Of a stretch of DNA of 64,000 bases, positions 36,701-45,565 are shown piece by piece. Made by a program: the position numbers and the translations under genes. Each line of letters begins with the position of its first letter. The first letter of the stretch is position 1. The notes beneath the pieces were generated by a model, which saw only the letters and a list, made by a program, of their open reading frames with translations, was not told the DNA's origin and did no database searches. This DNA is from a virus: IMG/VR virus record IMGVR_UViG_3300034044_000048, positions 1 through 64,000 of that record. One strand, given 5' to 3'.

Positions 36701-39700
36701 TGTTAAATTATACTTAGAAAAATCTATTTTAAACACTTTAGAGGTTGATTTATCAAAAGAACAATCTTTTTTTGAAAAACAGTTATCAGATAAAGAGGAA
36801 AGTCTTTTAGAAAAATTAGATGTTTATACTAAATTTTTATTATCTATAAATAAAGAAAGAGATGAATATGGTAATTTAGTAAAAGATGAATTTGGAGTAC
36901 CTAAACTTTTACCTTTTAATGATGCTTATGCATTAATTAAATCTTTAAGTTATCAAAATAATGATTCTCCTAAAACTATTATAAATAAATTAAAAGAAGA
37001 ATTATCTAATAATAGAAATTATTGGGTAAAAGAATTAATTGATAATTTAGGTGATCCTAATACAGGTGATACAGACTTATTTAGATTACAAAGTAAATTT
37101 TGGCAAGACTTTTTTTACTCAAAAACTCCATTAATTCAAACAAATATAGATCTTAAAAATCAAAATTCAAATACTCAACAATCAAGAACAGTTGATGTAA
37201 AAGTAGGAGAAGCTTCAGCTGTTCATAGAAATTTAGCTAATGATATAACTAGTCATTTTAAAACTGTTAGAAGTAATAGATTTATTAAATTTGTAGAAGG
37301 TGTTGGTAATGTTTTAGATACCGATGCTATATTAAAAAAATATAATGAAAAATATACAGCTTCAAATAATTATAATGAATTTTTTAAAGATATTGGTTTA
37401 AATTTAAGTTATAAACCTGATTTAAAAAATAAAGATTCAGATATTTTAAGAGATGCTGCAGGTAGATTTATAACTTTAATTAGAGAAAAAAATAAAATAG
37501 GATACCAGATTACAGATATAATTAAAGATTTAAGAGAAAAAACTATTTATTATGAAAAAGATGTAAAAAAAGTTTTAGAAGGAGAAAATACTTCTTTAAG
37601 AAATGTTTTAAATTTAGAATTAAAAAATTCTATTAAATATGCTAATGTAGGATTATCAACTCCAGATGGTAATGTAAAATTTGAAGACCATCAGTTTAGC
37701 ACTATTGATATTTTAATTAAAGATATTAATAATTTAAATCATTATAGTGAAATTTATAAATACCCTCATTTAAGTGAGTTTTGGATTGAAAATAATGATT
37801 GGGTTAAAAATTCAGCAATTTTCCATTCCTTATTCATTTGGAATGAAAGTTTGCAAACTTTTGAAGATAGAAATAAAAGTGTTAAACTTGAAAAAAAAGA
37901 AATATCAGGAACTCAAGTAATTGAAGATGATCATTCTAATTTAGATTATAGTGCTAAAACATCAAATGTTGATGAAAGTACCAGAATATTACAAGATATT
38001 CATAATGGTCTTTTATTAGGAGCTTTTTCTAACATAACACCATCTGATAAAGGTACTATAATATCTGTAACAACTAATGTTGTAAGTAGTTATAAGAATG
38101 AAGACACAGCCTCAAAAACAAAAAGATTATATGTTGATTATCAAGGTTTTGGTAAATTAGTTGGTAAACATAATGCTGCAATAGTCAAAGCTGGTAATAT
38201 AATGATTGGCTATTTAGATGCTGAATTAAAAAGAATAAATAAAGTTAAAAAACATCAAGAAACAGGTGAAGAATTACCAAATATATTAGGATATACTGTT
38301 CCTGATAGTAGAGGAAATATAAGAGGTTTAGAATTTGGTATATTAGATGATGTTTTAAATTTTAAAAAAGGATTAAAAGAAAAACTTTTAAAATTAGAAA
38401 ATGCAGACAGTTTAAAATCATTTGAAAATTTAGAGTTGTATAATGAATTTTTAGATGCTGTAAATGATTATTTTAATTGGTCTTATGAACAAACACTAGG
38501 TGCTATAGAACCTTCTTTATTTTTCATTACTAAAGAAATTTTAAATACTGCTAAAAAACAACTTAAAGATTTAGGTTTTGAGAATAAAGATTTAACCTTA
38601 GAAGCTTTAAGAAGAGTAGCATTAAAAACTTATGTTGTTAATTCTTTTTTACATCATGCTGAAAATTTTATTTTTTCTTATGGAGATTTAGCTCAGTATA
38701 AAGATATATTTAAAAGAAATTATGCTTTCCAATCTCAAGGTAATATGCATAGAACAGATCAAGAAGCTGTTGATTTTGTAAATGGTGTATTAGGAAGACC
38801 TTTTGAAAAAAAATATAAAAAAGAAAAAGGAATTGATGAACCTATTAGAAGATATGATAATAAATTAAATACTGTTGTTTTTGAAGAAGTTACTGTTCAA
38901 TCTGAATTAATAGGTGTTAATGATGATGGTTCATATAAAGAATATACAAAAGCTGTAATAGAAGATTTAATTGAAAGAGGATATTCAAAAGAATTAGCTA
39001 TTGAGATTGAAAAGATTGTAAATAAAGCTTATTATTCAATGGATGAAGGAGATGCTGGTGCTTGCCTTAATTTTGATACTTATAGAATATTAAGTTATTT
39101 AAATGATTCTTGGAGTGATAAGCAAGAAGAATTATATCAAAAAATACTTAATAATCCTGAAGAAATTTTAACAACAGACATATTAGAATATTTTCCTCCA
39201 AGAAAGTTTCAATATTTTGGAGCTTTAGAAATGAGTAAATTTAATGCTAAAGCTTTACATAAGTATTCTTTATTTCCATTAATACCAACTGTAATTAAAA
39301 ATACTAATTTAGAAAGGTTATCTGAAATAATGTATGAACAAGGTATTGATTATGCAACTTATGAATCAGGATCAAAAGTTAGTACTATTGTACCAAAAGG
39401 AAAAAAATCAGGAGAAACTCTTTATTCAGATTTAAAAAATAGAATTTTAGAAAGTAGAGAAAATGGAGAACCTTTAGTTAAAAATGTTATATATACTCAT
39501 TTTTTAAAAGATCAATTAAAAATAAATTCTAAATTTAAAAAGAAAACAATATTTTCTACACAATTAAGAACTTTAATAGAAGACTCATTAATTGAAAATG
39601 GTATTCCTGTTGATTTTGAAAAAGATTTACCTTTTTTTGATAGAAAAGAAAAATGGGAATCTTTAACTGAATTAGAAAAATTTAAAAAATCTTTTTTTTA

Positions 39701-42700
39701 CTCAAAGTTTAGAAGATACGAAAATAAAATTTCTAAATATATTGAAGTTCAAAAAATATTATTAAAAAAAGAATTAGGACTTTATGATCAAAACTCAGAT
39801 AAAACTAAATTGGTTTCTGTAATAAAAGAAGAGTTATCAAGAGAAGATTTAGCTGAACACGAATTAGATTTTATTAGAGTTGATGAAAATGGCAAATTAG
39901 ATATTGATTTATCTTTTTCACCATCTGCAGCAAAAATAGAAAGAACTTTAAATGCTATTGTTAATAACAGAATAGTTAAACAGAAAATGAAAGGGGAATC
40001 TTTAGTACAGGTTCCTACCACTTTGTTTGAACCAAGAAAAGCAACACAAGCTGAAAAAAAGAAGTATGGTGCAACTAATGATATGAAAAGTTACACTAAA
40101 GATCCAAAAACAGGTAAAACAAATGCTGCAGAATTTAAAATAGCTTTACAAGGAGATTTTAAAAAACTTTTACATCTTAAACACAAAGATGGAAAAAAAA
40201 TAATGGTATATAAGAAAAGAATTTATACAAAACCAGATGGTACAACCAAATATATAAAAGAAGTTGATCAAAAAGAAAGTTTAAAAAGATTAAATGAAAC
40301 TATTCAAGATGCTGAATGGAGAAGTAAAGAAGAAAATAAAAGATTAATTTCAATGATTGGTGTTAGAATACCTGTACAAGGTTTAAATTCAATGGAACAC
40401 ATGATTGTTTGGGAATTTTTACCAGAAGAAGCTGGTAATATAATTATCCCTCCATCAGAAATAGTTGCTAAATCAGGTGCCGATTTTGATGTTGATAAAC
40501 TTACTGTTCTTTTTCCGGGATTAGAATTAATAAATGGTGAAGTTCATTTTATAGAAGATACTAATGATTCATCTAGTGCACAAGAATCATTAGACAAAGT
40601 AGAATCATTAAAGGAAAAAATAAAAGAATTAGAAAAACAAAAAAATGATTTAAGAAAAAAATATTCTTTAGAATATTCAAAAATATCAAATTCTGAATTA
40701 ACTGAAAAACAAAGGTTAGAGAGAAATGAAATATTGAAACCTTTTTATGATGAATCAGATGAATTAGAACCTTATGCTGACTTAATAGAATCGCAAATTG
40801 ATAAATTAGAATCTATAAAAAATAAATCAAAAAAACAACAACAAAAGTTAGAAGAATTATATGAACAATATGATGATATAATGAATAAAATAGATGATTT
40901 ATATGATAGATTTGAAAAAGCTAAAAAAGAAATAGGTAAAAAGTTTTTTGAAGAAAAGTTTAAAAAGTTTGAAGAAACAAGAGATGCTGAGTTAAATCCT
41001 GTTTTAAATGAACTTAAATCATTAAAATTAGAAACACTTTCTAATAGCACAAGTGCAATTCAAAATTCAATATTAATTGAAATGAGAGATATATTGAGTT
41101 TAGAATATAATTTTTTAAATTTAATAAGACCTAATAGTACTGATTTATTTACAAGTGGGGGAGGTATTGTAGATGAGATGTCTACATATAAAGATTCTTA
41201 TTTTAAATCTACATCGCCAACAAGAGCTTTAGAACCAAAGAAAAATGCAAATGTTCATGCAAGAAACTCTATTGGTAAAAGTACTTTAGGTATATCTGCT
41301 AATGCAAATGTCTTTAATACATTGTTAAATAGAATTGGTGCTGTATTAAATCATTCTTATAGAACTAAAAAAGGTGAAAAAAGAAAAGTTTTTATAAAAT
41401 TAAATCATAATAAAATAGGAAATAATATTTCATTAAGTAATATATTTTCTAAAGATGGTGTTAGAATATCAGATATAATTAATCAATTAATGAATGGTTA
41501 TGTTGATATTGCAAAAGAAGATTGGGTATTTGATATAAATGCAGGTCAAGAAGCTGCACCAACTTTATTATTTTTAATTATGGCAGGGGTTCCTTATAAA
41601 GAAGCTATTTATTTTTTATCAAATCCTTTAATTAAAGAATATATAAAAGAAAGACAAAACTTAGCATCAAGTTTTAGTAAAGCTACTGGTTATTCAGCAG
41701 AATCTATTGTTTTTAATAAAAATAAAGCAAAATTTAACATTTTATCAAAATTTGAAGAATTAGAATTTGTTTTAGACTATGATAAATCATCAGTTAAACA
41801 AGGAAAGTTATATAACTATACATATAATAAATTAAAAAAGGTAGATACTTTTGATGTAGAAAGAATAGGAAAAATGTTTTTTGAAGAAGCTTTAGATGAT
41901 GAAGAAGCTTTATTAGGGTTTTTACATTTTTTACAATTAGAAGATATAGGTAAGCATTTAAACTATTTTAGAAAAGCTGTTAAGCTTGATACTGTTAAAA
42001 ATACAACTTTATTTGATGCTATTAATAAAGAAAATGAAATCAAAAAATTAAGTGAAGTTGGTTTACTTGATGAAAGTTATATTAAAAAAGCCTTTGAAGA
42101 AACCCCAACTGGTAAATTTAGAGTTGGTCCATATCAACTTGAATTATGGCAACCTTTATTTAAAATAAGAACACATCCAAGAGTTACAAGTTATTTAAGT
42201 GATGTTTATGACACTTATAAATTTAATAAAGATGTTAGAATGACATTTAACGATGAGGAAAAATACATAGAAGAATTTAAAAATGATTTAATAATTGCAA
42301 TTTTTGAAAATAGTTTATTACCAAAATCAGAATCAATATTAAATGAAGGTTCTTACAAAGGTGTAGAGATTATTAAAACAGATGAGGATTTATTAATAGA
42401 ATTATTTGAAGAAGATGAGGAAATTAAGTTTAAAATAAATTTAGAAAAATTAAAAGAAGCTTATGATAAATCTTTATTTTCTGAAACTAAAAGTTCATTA
42501 GAAAATAGTTTTGATAAGTTAGGTTTAAACTCTTTACCTTTATATACTTTTTCTGATGGGTACTTTGATTCTTTTTTTAATTATATGTTAGAGCTTACTT
42601 ATTTAAGATATGATTTTCATATTGATTATTTAAAACATACAAGATTATTTAATCAAGAATATGCAAAACATTATAACCAAATTGAAGATTTAGAAAAAGA

Positions 42701-45542
42701 TGATCAAATAAACTTTGTTTATGAAAAACTTATATCAAAATTAGCTTTAAATAGAACTTTAAATCCAAGAAAAATATTTAAAAGTTCTGAATCTTTAGCA
42801 AATGAAATCTTTGAGTTAATGGATATTTACCCAGAATTAAAAGAAAAATATTATTTGCTATCACAATTAAAAATTTCAAGTACTAAAACTGATGATTCTA
42901 AAAAAATTAAAATAACCAATTTAGCATTAATTGATACAAAAGTTGATTCTGATATTTATAAGTTAATGAACTCAAATATGTTAGATTTAATGTCTGAAGA
43001 TAACATATCAGTAAACGATAGTCCGGAAGGTGTTGATATTACTTGGTTTGAAAATAGATTAGTTGCTGAATATTTTAAAACTTTACAATATGCTGCTTTT
43101 ATGCAATCTGGTTTAAATACTAAAGACTTTTTATCTTTAATAAGAATAATGGATCAATCTTTAATAGCTAAAGAATTAGACAATGTAAATATTGATTCGC
43201 TATTTTACAGACCAAATTTTTTTAAGGGATATAGCTCTTTATTTTATAATAATAATTCAATTAATAATGTTGCAAATAGAAAGAGATTTAAAAACTATTT
43301 TGATTCTATACTGTTTCATGGAATGTCTAAATCAAAAAGTGTTAATACATCTGATGAAGAATCTTCTATTGATGAATCTTCAGTTTTAAATCCTGAAGAT
43401 TTTGTAAATCATTCTGGTGGAGCCTATGGAGCAGATACATTATGGGACATTATAGGAAGAGAATTTGGAGTAACTGATCATAAGCATTACAGAGATAAAG
43501 AAAACTCTAATTTATCAAAGAAATTAAAAAACATCACTAATGCTACTATTTTAACAAAAGATCAAATAAATGAAAGTAGAGAAAAAGTAAATAAATTACT
43601 CAATAAAAATTATAAAGATGATATACAAGGTAATTTACAAAGTCGTAATTATTACCAAGTTAAAAATGCAGATGCTGTATTTGCTATTTCTAAATTAAAA
43701 AACAATAAAAGAGAAGTTTCTGGAGGAACTAATACTGCTGTACAATTAGCTATTATTATGGAAAAACCTGTTCATGTTTGGGATGTAAATACTGAAAAAT
43801 GGTACACATATAAAAATGGAAAATTTGTTGAAGAAGATACACCTACTTTAACAAAGAATTTTGCAGGTGTAGGTACAAGAGATATAGAAAATTATAATAC
43901 ATTTAATAAAGCTACTAAAAAATGGGAGTCTAGAGAACAATATGTTGGTGATGAAAAAGCCAAAAAGGCTGAGCAAGCTATAAGAGATGTATATGAAAAG
44001 ACATTTAATAAAAAGTCATCACAAACTACACCTACATTACAAGATGTATCAGAGTATTCAAATGGTAAAACAGAAAGTCCTAATGTTGTTATTCCAAAAA
44101 AGTCTTCTAAAATACAACCGCCTAAAGGTACTATTAATGTGTATTGGGGACAAAGCGAATCAGAAAAATCTACAAGAATATTATCAAATCTTGCACCAAG
44201 AAAATTTACTTATACTAGTACAGATGGTATAGAAAGAGAATATGGTTCTGTCGAACATGCTTATCAATCTAATAAAAATGGTAAATTTGATAAAGCTGTA
44301 TATGATGCTTATATTAAAAAGGGGGGATATGGTGTAAAAATATCTCCTAAATTAACTGAAGTTGGTAAGAGGGGTAATTTACAACTTATGAAAGATTTAG
44401 TTGTAGAATCTTTTATACAGAATCCTAATTCAGAAGCAGCCAAAAAATTATTAATGTATGAAAATTTTACTCATAATACTAATCAATTAATTGATAAAGC
44501 ATTTTTAGAAGGATTAAAACTAGCACAAAAAGAATTATTTGAAATAATAAAAGAAATAAATAAAAATGTTGATATATCTGATAATAAGACTTTTAACACT
44601 AAAGTGTCTATAATAGATAAATATGATGTTAATATAGTTAAAAATAATCCTGATAAAATTTATATATTTGGAGATAATGTTGTAGGTAAAGGTAAAAAAG
44701 GACAAGCTATAATTAGAGATGAAGAAAATTCTTTTGGTATTCCTACTAAAAAATTACCATTTACTTCTGAAGAATCTTACTTTTCCGATAAAGAATTTAA
44801 AGAAAACAAAGAGTATATTGATAAAGCTATAGATAAAATAAAAAAGGATGGAAGAGAAATAGTATTTCCGAAAGATGGTATAGGAACAGGATTAGCTAAA
44901 TTAAAAGAGAAAGCTCCTAAAACTTGGGAATATTTAAATAAAAAGTTATTAGATGAATTTGGATTTAATAATGAAACAGGTGAAGTTATAAGACAACAAT
45001 CACAAACTCAAGAAACAACACAACCTGTATCAGAAACACTGACAGGCAGAATACAAAAAAAATACCCAAAAGAAATTGAATGGGAAACTTTAGCTGGAAA
45101 AGCCGATACTAAAAAATTACAAGAAATTGCTAATTTAAAACCTAATAAAATAGTTCCTTTTAAAAAGGGTACACCTTATGGGGATATTGTAGAGAAATTA
45201 TATGGAAAACACGCAGCAAGATATGTAAGAGATACAGAATCAGAACTTTCTGAAAATGAAGGAGAATTTTTAAGAGATAATCCGGAATTTGCTAAAAACT
45301 TTATATCAGATTTTTTAGAATCTGAATTAGGAGAAGGCGAAACAATGCAATCTTTTGCTAAGAAATTACTTGAAAAATATGTAATTAAAATAGATACTTT
45401 TCAAACTTCATTGTTTGATAATTATTATGTATCAGAAATACTAACAGAAAGTGGAGATACTATAGAATCATTAGGAATAACCCAAGAAGAATGGGATAAC
45501 TTAACCCAAGAAGAAAAAGATAATATTATTAAATGCGGATAA
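33738..45542 (+). CDS. Virion RNA polymerase polyprotein with C-terminal NAD/ADP-ribose-type domains
   Basis: 3934 residues from the ATG at 33738; a TTG 24 bp upstream is less likely. Order: N-terminal region; basic linker (about 615-680); zincin motif H735-E-S-W-H739 with a possible third ligand near E789; helical RNAP region; polymerase core with RIPVQGLNSM and then SGADFDVDK, where D2249, D2251 and D2253 form the DxDxD metal site; coiled-coil insertion (about 2280-2430); helical region; SLOG-like domain (3220-3420, HSGGAYGADTLW and VSGGTNTAVQLAI); NADAR/YbiA-like domain (3466-3605, NVYWGQ, SNLAPRKF, YGSVEHAYQ); macro-like domain (3637-3740, IYIFGDNVVGKGKKGQA, FPKDGIGTGLAKL). Known crAss-like RNAPs are packaged and transcribe early genes after ejection. 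Only three cysteines occur: C3, C1776 and penultimate C3933. Domain names after the polymerase are from motif reading. Confidence 0.8.
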   Translation: MNCALTPKKLENLYIYNFKILLKYTNDDKKEFNLKEHIKSIYDSIYNKSKDSNLATLYAQQVPRMTVLAISNDRELSKTIRKKGLDVAELYDFDDRYEDFEEVIKDLSNDSDQSVKEEDVESIRDEIKETAKRKQTNPKPEGTPEDIEKEEDKKESNKKEIKRDIYSAKPSTALALTGQEEKFNEETGLWEEDPEKSFYYDFLRLIFDKSNDGYIDAENLKIGNHKGFKIKVISKSKLPIDKAMPDEQELFKNEPSRMPDYEKGIGAFITDLEGNILYFDKNYNTVSKEEGMPIYFNLRTPIKNEDGSFYLMKAKIQTPEEILNNELRNGGFDVAEYKKEYPELYKQSLKEIYNVQQEELKQISKIRNALNEDKNKEFLLKINAVSRGMLNYSYNSYEDPNNINWDKSDVSFNPVKIINDGDVRPGEFKGGIFLRIPGQRSIRLQSKNISDKDINIILELLFNPDLKLNNKPLSFDMRKHLLETLVYTNKNSFQLIKSSDKFIVKVEGKLIDITSEKSLLEAKEKVKEILTKPYSKNSSFNTIYGIYNFKTNDKNNIDEVVSIKDNKVELKEVPFDVYAKSHTLLKINLSNKSEKTLKYANNYLMFSVEGEIVKEEEERKEEEGKEGIKKSDTSQKKIAKIKNPTIKKERKKIVRRKREKITRKKKDHLEANKKILLKNSKKQIDKAKKWFDNSELSKYIKLEDLTSIINSEAWAKFKDSAITLYKGSNYTLLYHESWHAFSQQFLSKTEQITLYKAFEKTRLGKDLIERKTEEEERELTEEEKYLVLEEYIAEDFREFMIYGTSELYDNKKVKSIFKRILNFLKSIFTKEGRFKLKIKKYFNDLKTGNFKQYDQSQLNYYFTGKDLHARFEPVEGVEEDYNISEDDTIRLIKSTDSLLLSLIHEENIKVKSSKFLMSVLQNPKKNLPFFMDKVYDKLIDRYNELIEELETIENDNEYLILDEKVNALETLISHFGLNEDNIFESTGFVKLYLEKSILNTLEVDLSKEQSFFEKQLSDKEESLLEKLDVYTKFLLSINKERDEYGNLVKDEFGVPKLLPFNDAYALIKSLSYQNNDSPKTIINKLKEELSNNRNYWVKELIDNLGDPNTGDTDLFRLQSKFWQDFFYSKTPLIQTNIDLKNQNSNTQQSRTVDVKVGEASAVHRNLANDITSHFKTVRSNRFIKFVEGVGNVLDTDAILKKYNEKYTASNNYNEFFKDIGLNLSYKPDLKNKDSDILRDAAGRFITLIREKNKIGYQITDIIKDLREKTIYYEKDVKKVLEGENTSLRNVLNLELKNSIKYANVGLSTPDGNVKFEDHQFSTIDILIKDINNLNHYSEIYKYPHLSEFWIENNDWVKNSAIFHSLFIWNESLQTFEDRNKSVKLEKKEISGTQVIEDDHSNLDYSAKTSNVDESTRILQDIHNGLLLGAFSNITPSDKGTIISVTTNVVSSYKNEDTASKTKRLYVDYQGFGKLVGKHNAAIVKAGNIMIGYLDAELKRINKVKKHQETGEELPNILGYTVPDSRGNIRGLEFGILDDVLNFKKGLKEKLLKLENADSLKSFENLELYNEFLDAVNDYFNWSYEQTLGAIEPSLFFITKEILNTAKKQLKDLGFENKDLTLEALRRVALKTYVVNSFLHHAENFIFSYGDLAQYKDIFKRNYAFQSQGNMHRTDQEAVDFVNGVLGRPFEKKYKKEKGIDEPIRRYDNKLNTVVFEEVTVQSELIGVNDDGSYKEYTKAVIEDLIERGYSKELAIEIEKIVNKAYYSMDEGDAGACLNFDTYRILSYLNDSWSDKQEELYQKILNNPEEILTTDILEYFPPRKFQYFGALEMSKFNAKALHKYSLFPLIPTVIKNTNLERLSEIMYEQGIDYATYESGSKVSTIVPKGKKSGETLYSDLKNRILESRENGEPLVKNVIYTHFLKDQLKINSKFKKKTIFSTQLRTLIEDSLIENGIPVDFEKDLPFFDRKEKWESLTELEKFKKSFFYSKFRRYENKISKYIEVQKILLKKELGLYDQNSDKTKLVSVIKEELSREDLAEHELDFIRVDENGKLDIDLSFSPSAAKIERTLNAIVNNRIVKQKMKGESLVQVPTTLFEPRKATQAEKKKYGATNDMKSYTKDPKTGKTNAAEFKIALQGDFKKLLHLKHKDGKKIMVYKKRIYTKPDGTTKYIKEVDQKESLKRLNETIQDAEWRSKEENKRLISMIGVRIPVQGLNSMEHMIVWEFLPEEAGNIIIPPSEIVAKSGADFDVDKLTVLFPGLELINGEVHFIEDTNDSSSAQESLDKVESLKEKIKELEKQKNDLRKKYSLEYSKISNSELTEKQRLERNEILKPFYDESDELEPYADLIESQIDKLESIKNKSKKQQQKLEELYEQYDDIMNKIDDLYDRFEKAKKEIGKKFFEEKFKKFEETRDAELNPVLNELKSLKLETLSNSTSAIQNSILIEMRDILSLEYNFLNLIRPNSTDLFTSGGGIVDEMSTYKDSYFKSTSPTRALEPKKNANVHARNSIGKSTLGISANANVFNTLLNRIGAVLNHSYRTKKGEKRKVFIKLNHNKIGNNISLSNIFSKDGVRISDIINQLMNGYVDIAKEDWVFDINAGQEAAPTLLFLIMAGVPYKEAIYFLSNPLIKEYIKERQNLASSFSKATGYSAESIVFNKNKAKFNILSKFEELEFVLDYDKSSVKQGKLYNYTYNKLKKVDTFDVERIGKMFFEEALDDEEALLGFLHFLQLEDIGKHLNYFRKAVKLDTVKNTTLFDAINKENEIKKLSEVGLLDESYIKKAFEETPTGKFRVGPYQLELWQPLFKIRTHPRVTSYLSDVYDTYKFNKDVRMTFNDEEKYIEEFKNDLIIAIFENSLLPKSESILNEGSYKGVEIIKTDEDLLIELFEEDEEIKFKINLEKLKEAYDKSLFSETKSSLENSFDKLGLNSLPLYTFSDGYFDSFFNYMLELTYLRYDFHIDYLKHTRLFNQEYAKHYNQIEDLEKDDQINFVYEKLISKLALNRTLNPRKIFKSSESLANEIFELMDIYPELKEKYYLLSQLKISSTKTDDSKKIKITNLALIDTKVDSDIYKLMNSNMLDLMSEDNISVNDSPEGVDITWFENRLVAEYFKTLQYAAFMQSGLNTKDFLSLIRIMDQSLIAKELDNVNIDSLFYRPNFFKGYSSLFYNNNSINNVANRKRFKNYFDSILFHGMSKSKSVNTSDEESSIDESSVLNPEDFVNHSGGAYGADTLWDIIGREFGVTDHKHYRDKENSNLSKKLKNITNATILTKDQINESREKVNKLLNKNYKDDIQGNLQSRNYYQVKNADAVFAISKLKNNKREVSGGTNTAVQLAIIMEKPVHVWDVNTEKWYTYKNGKFVEEDTPTLTKNFAGVGTRDIENYNTFNKATKKWESREQYVGDEKAKKAEQAIRDVYEKTFNKKSSQTTPTLQDVSEYSNGKTESPNVVIPKKSSKIQPPKGTINVYWGQSESEKSTRILSNLAPRKFTYTSTDGIEREYGSVEHAYQSNKNGKFDKAVYDAYIKKGGYGVKISPKLTEVGKRGNLQLMKDLVVESFIQNPNSEAAKKLLMYENFTHNTNQLIDKAFLEGLKLAQKELFEIIKEINKNVDISDNKTFNTKVSIIDKYDVNIVKNNPDKIYIFGDNVVGKGKKGQAIIRDEENSFGIPTKKLPFTSEESYFSDKEFKENKEYIDKAIDKIKKDGREIVFPKDGIGTGLAKLKEKAPKTWEYLNKKLLDEFGFNNETGEVIRQQSQTQETTQPVSETLTGRIQKKYPKEIEWETLAGKADTKKLQEIANLKPNKIVPFKKGTPYGDIVEKLYGKHAARYVRDTESELSENEGEFLRDNPEFAKNFISDFLESELGEGETMQSFAKKLLEKYVIKIDTFQTSLFDNYYVSEILTESGDTIESLGITQEEWDNLTQEEKDNIIKCG

Positions 45543-45565
45543 TAATAAAAAATTAATAAATATAT

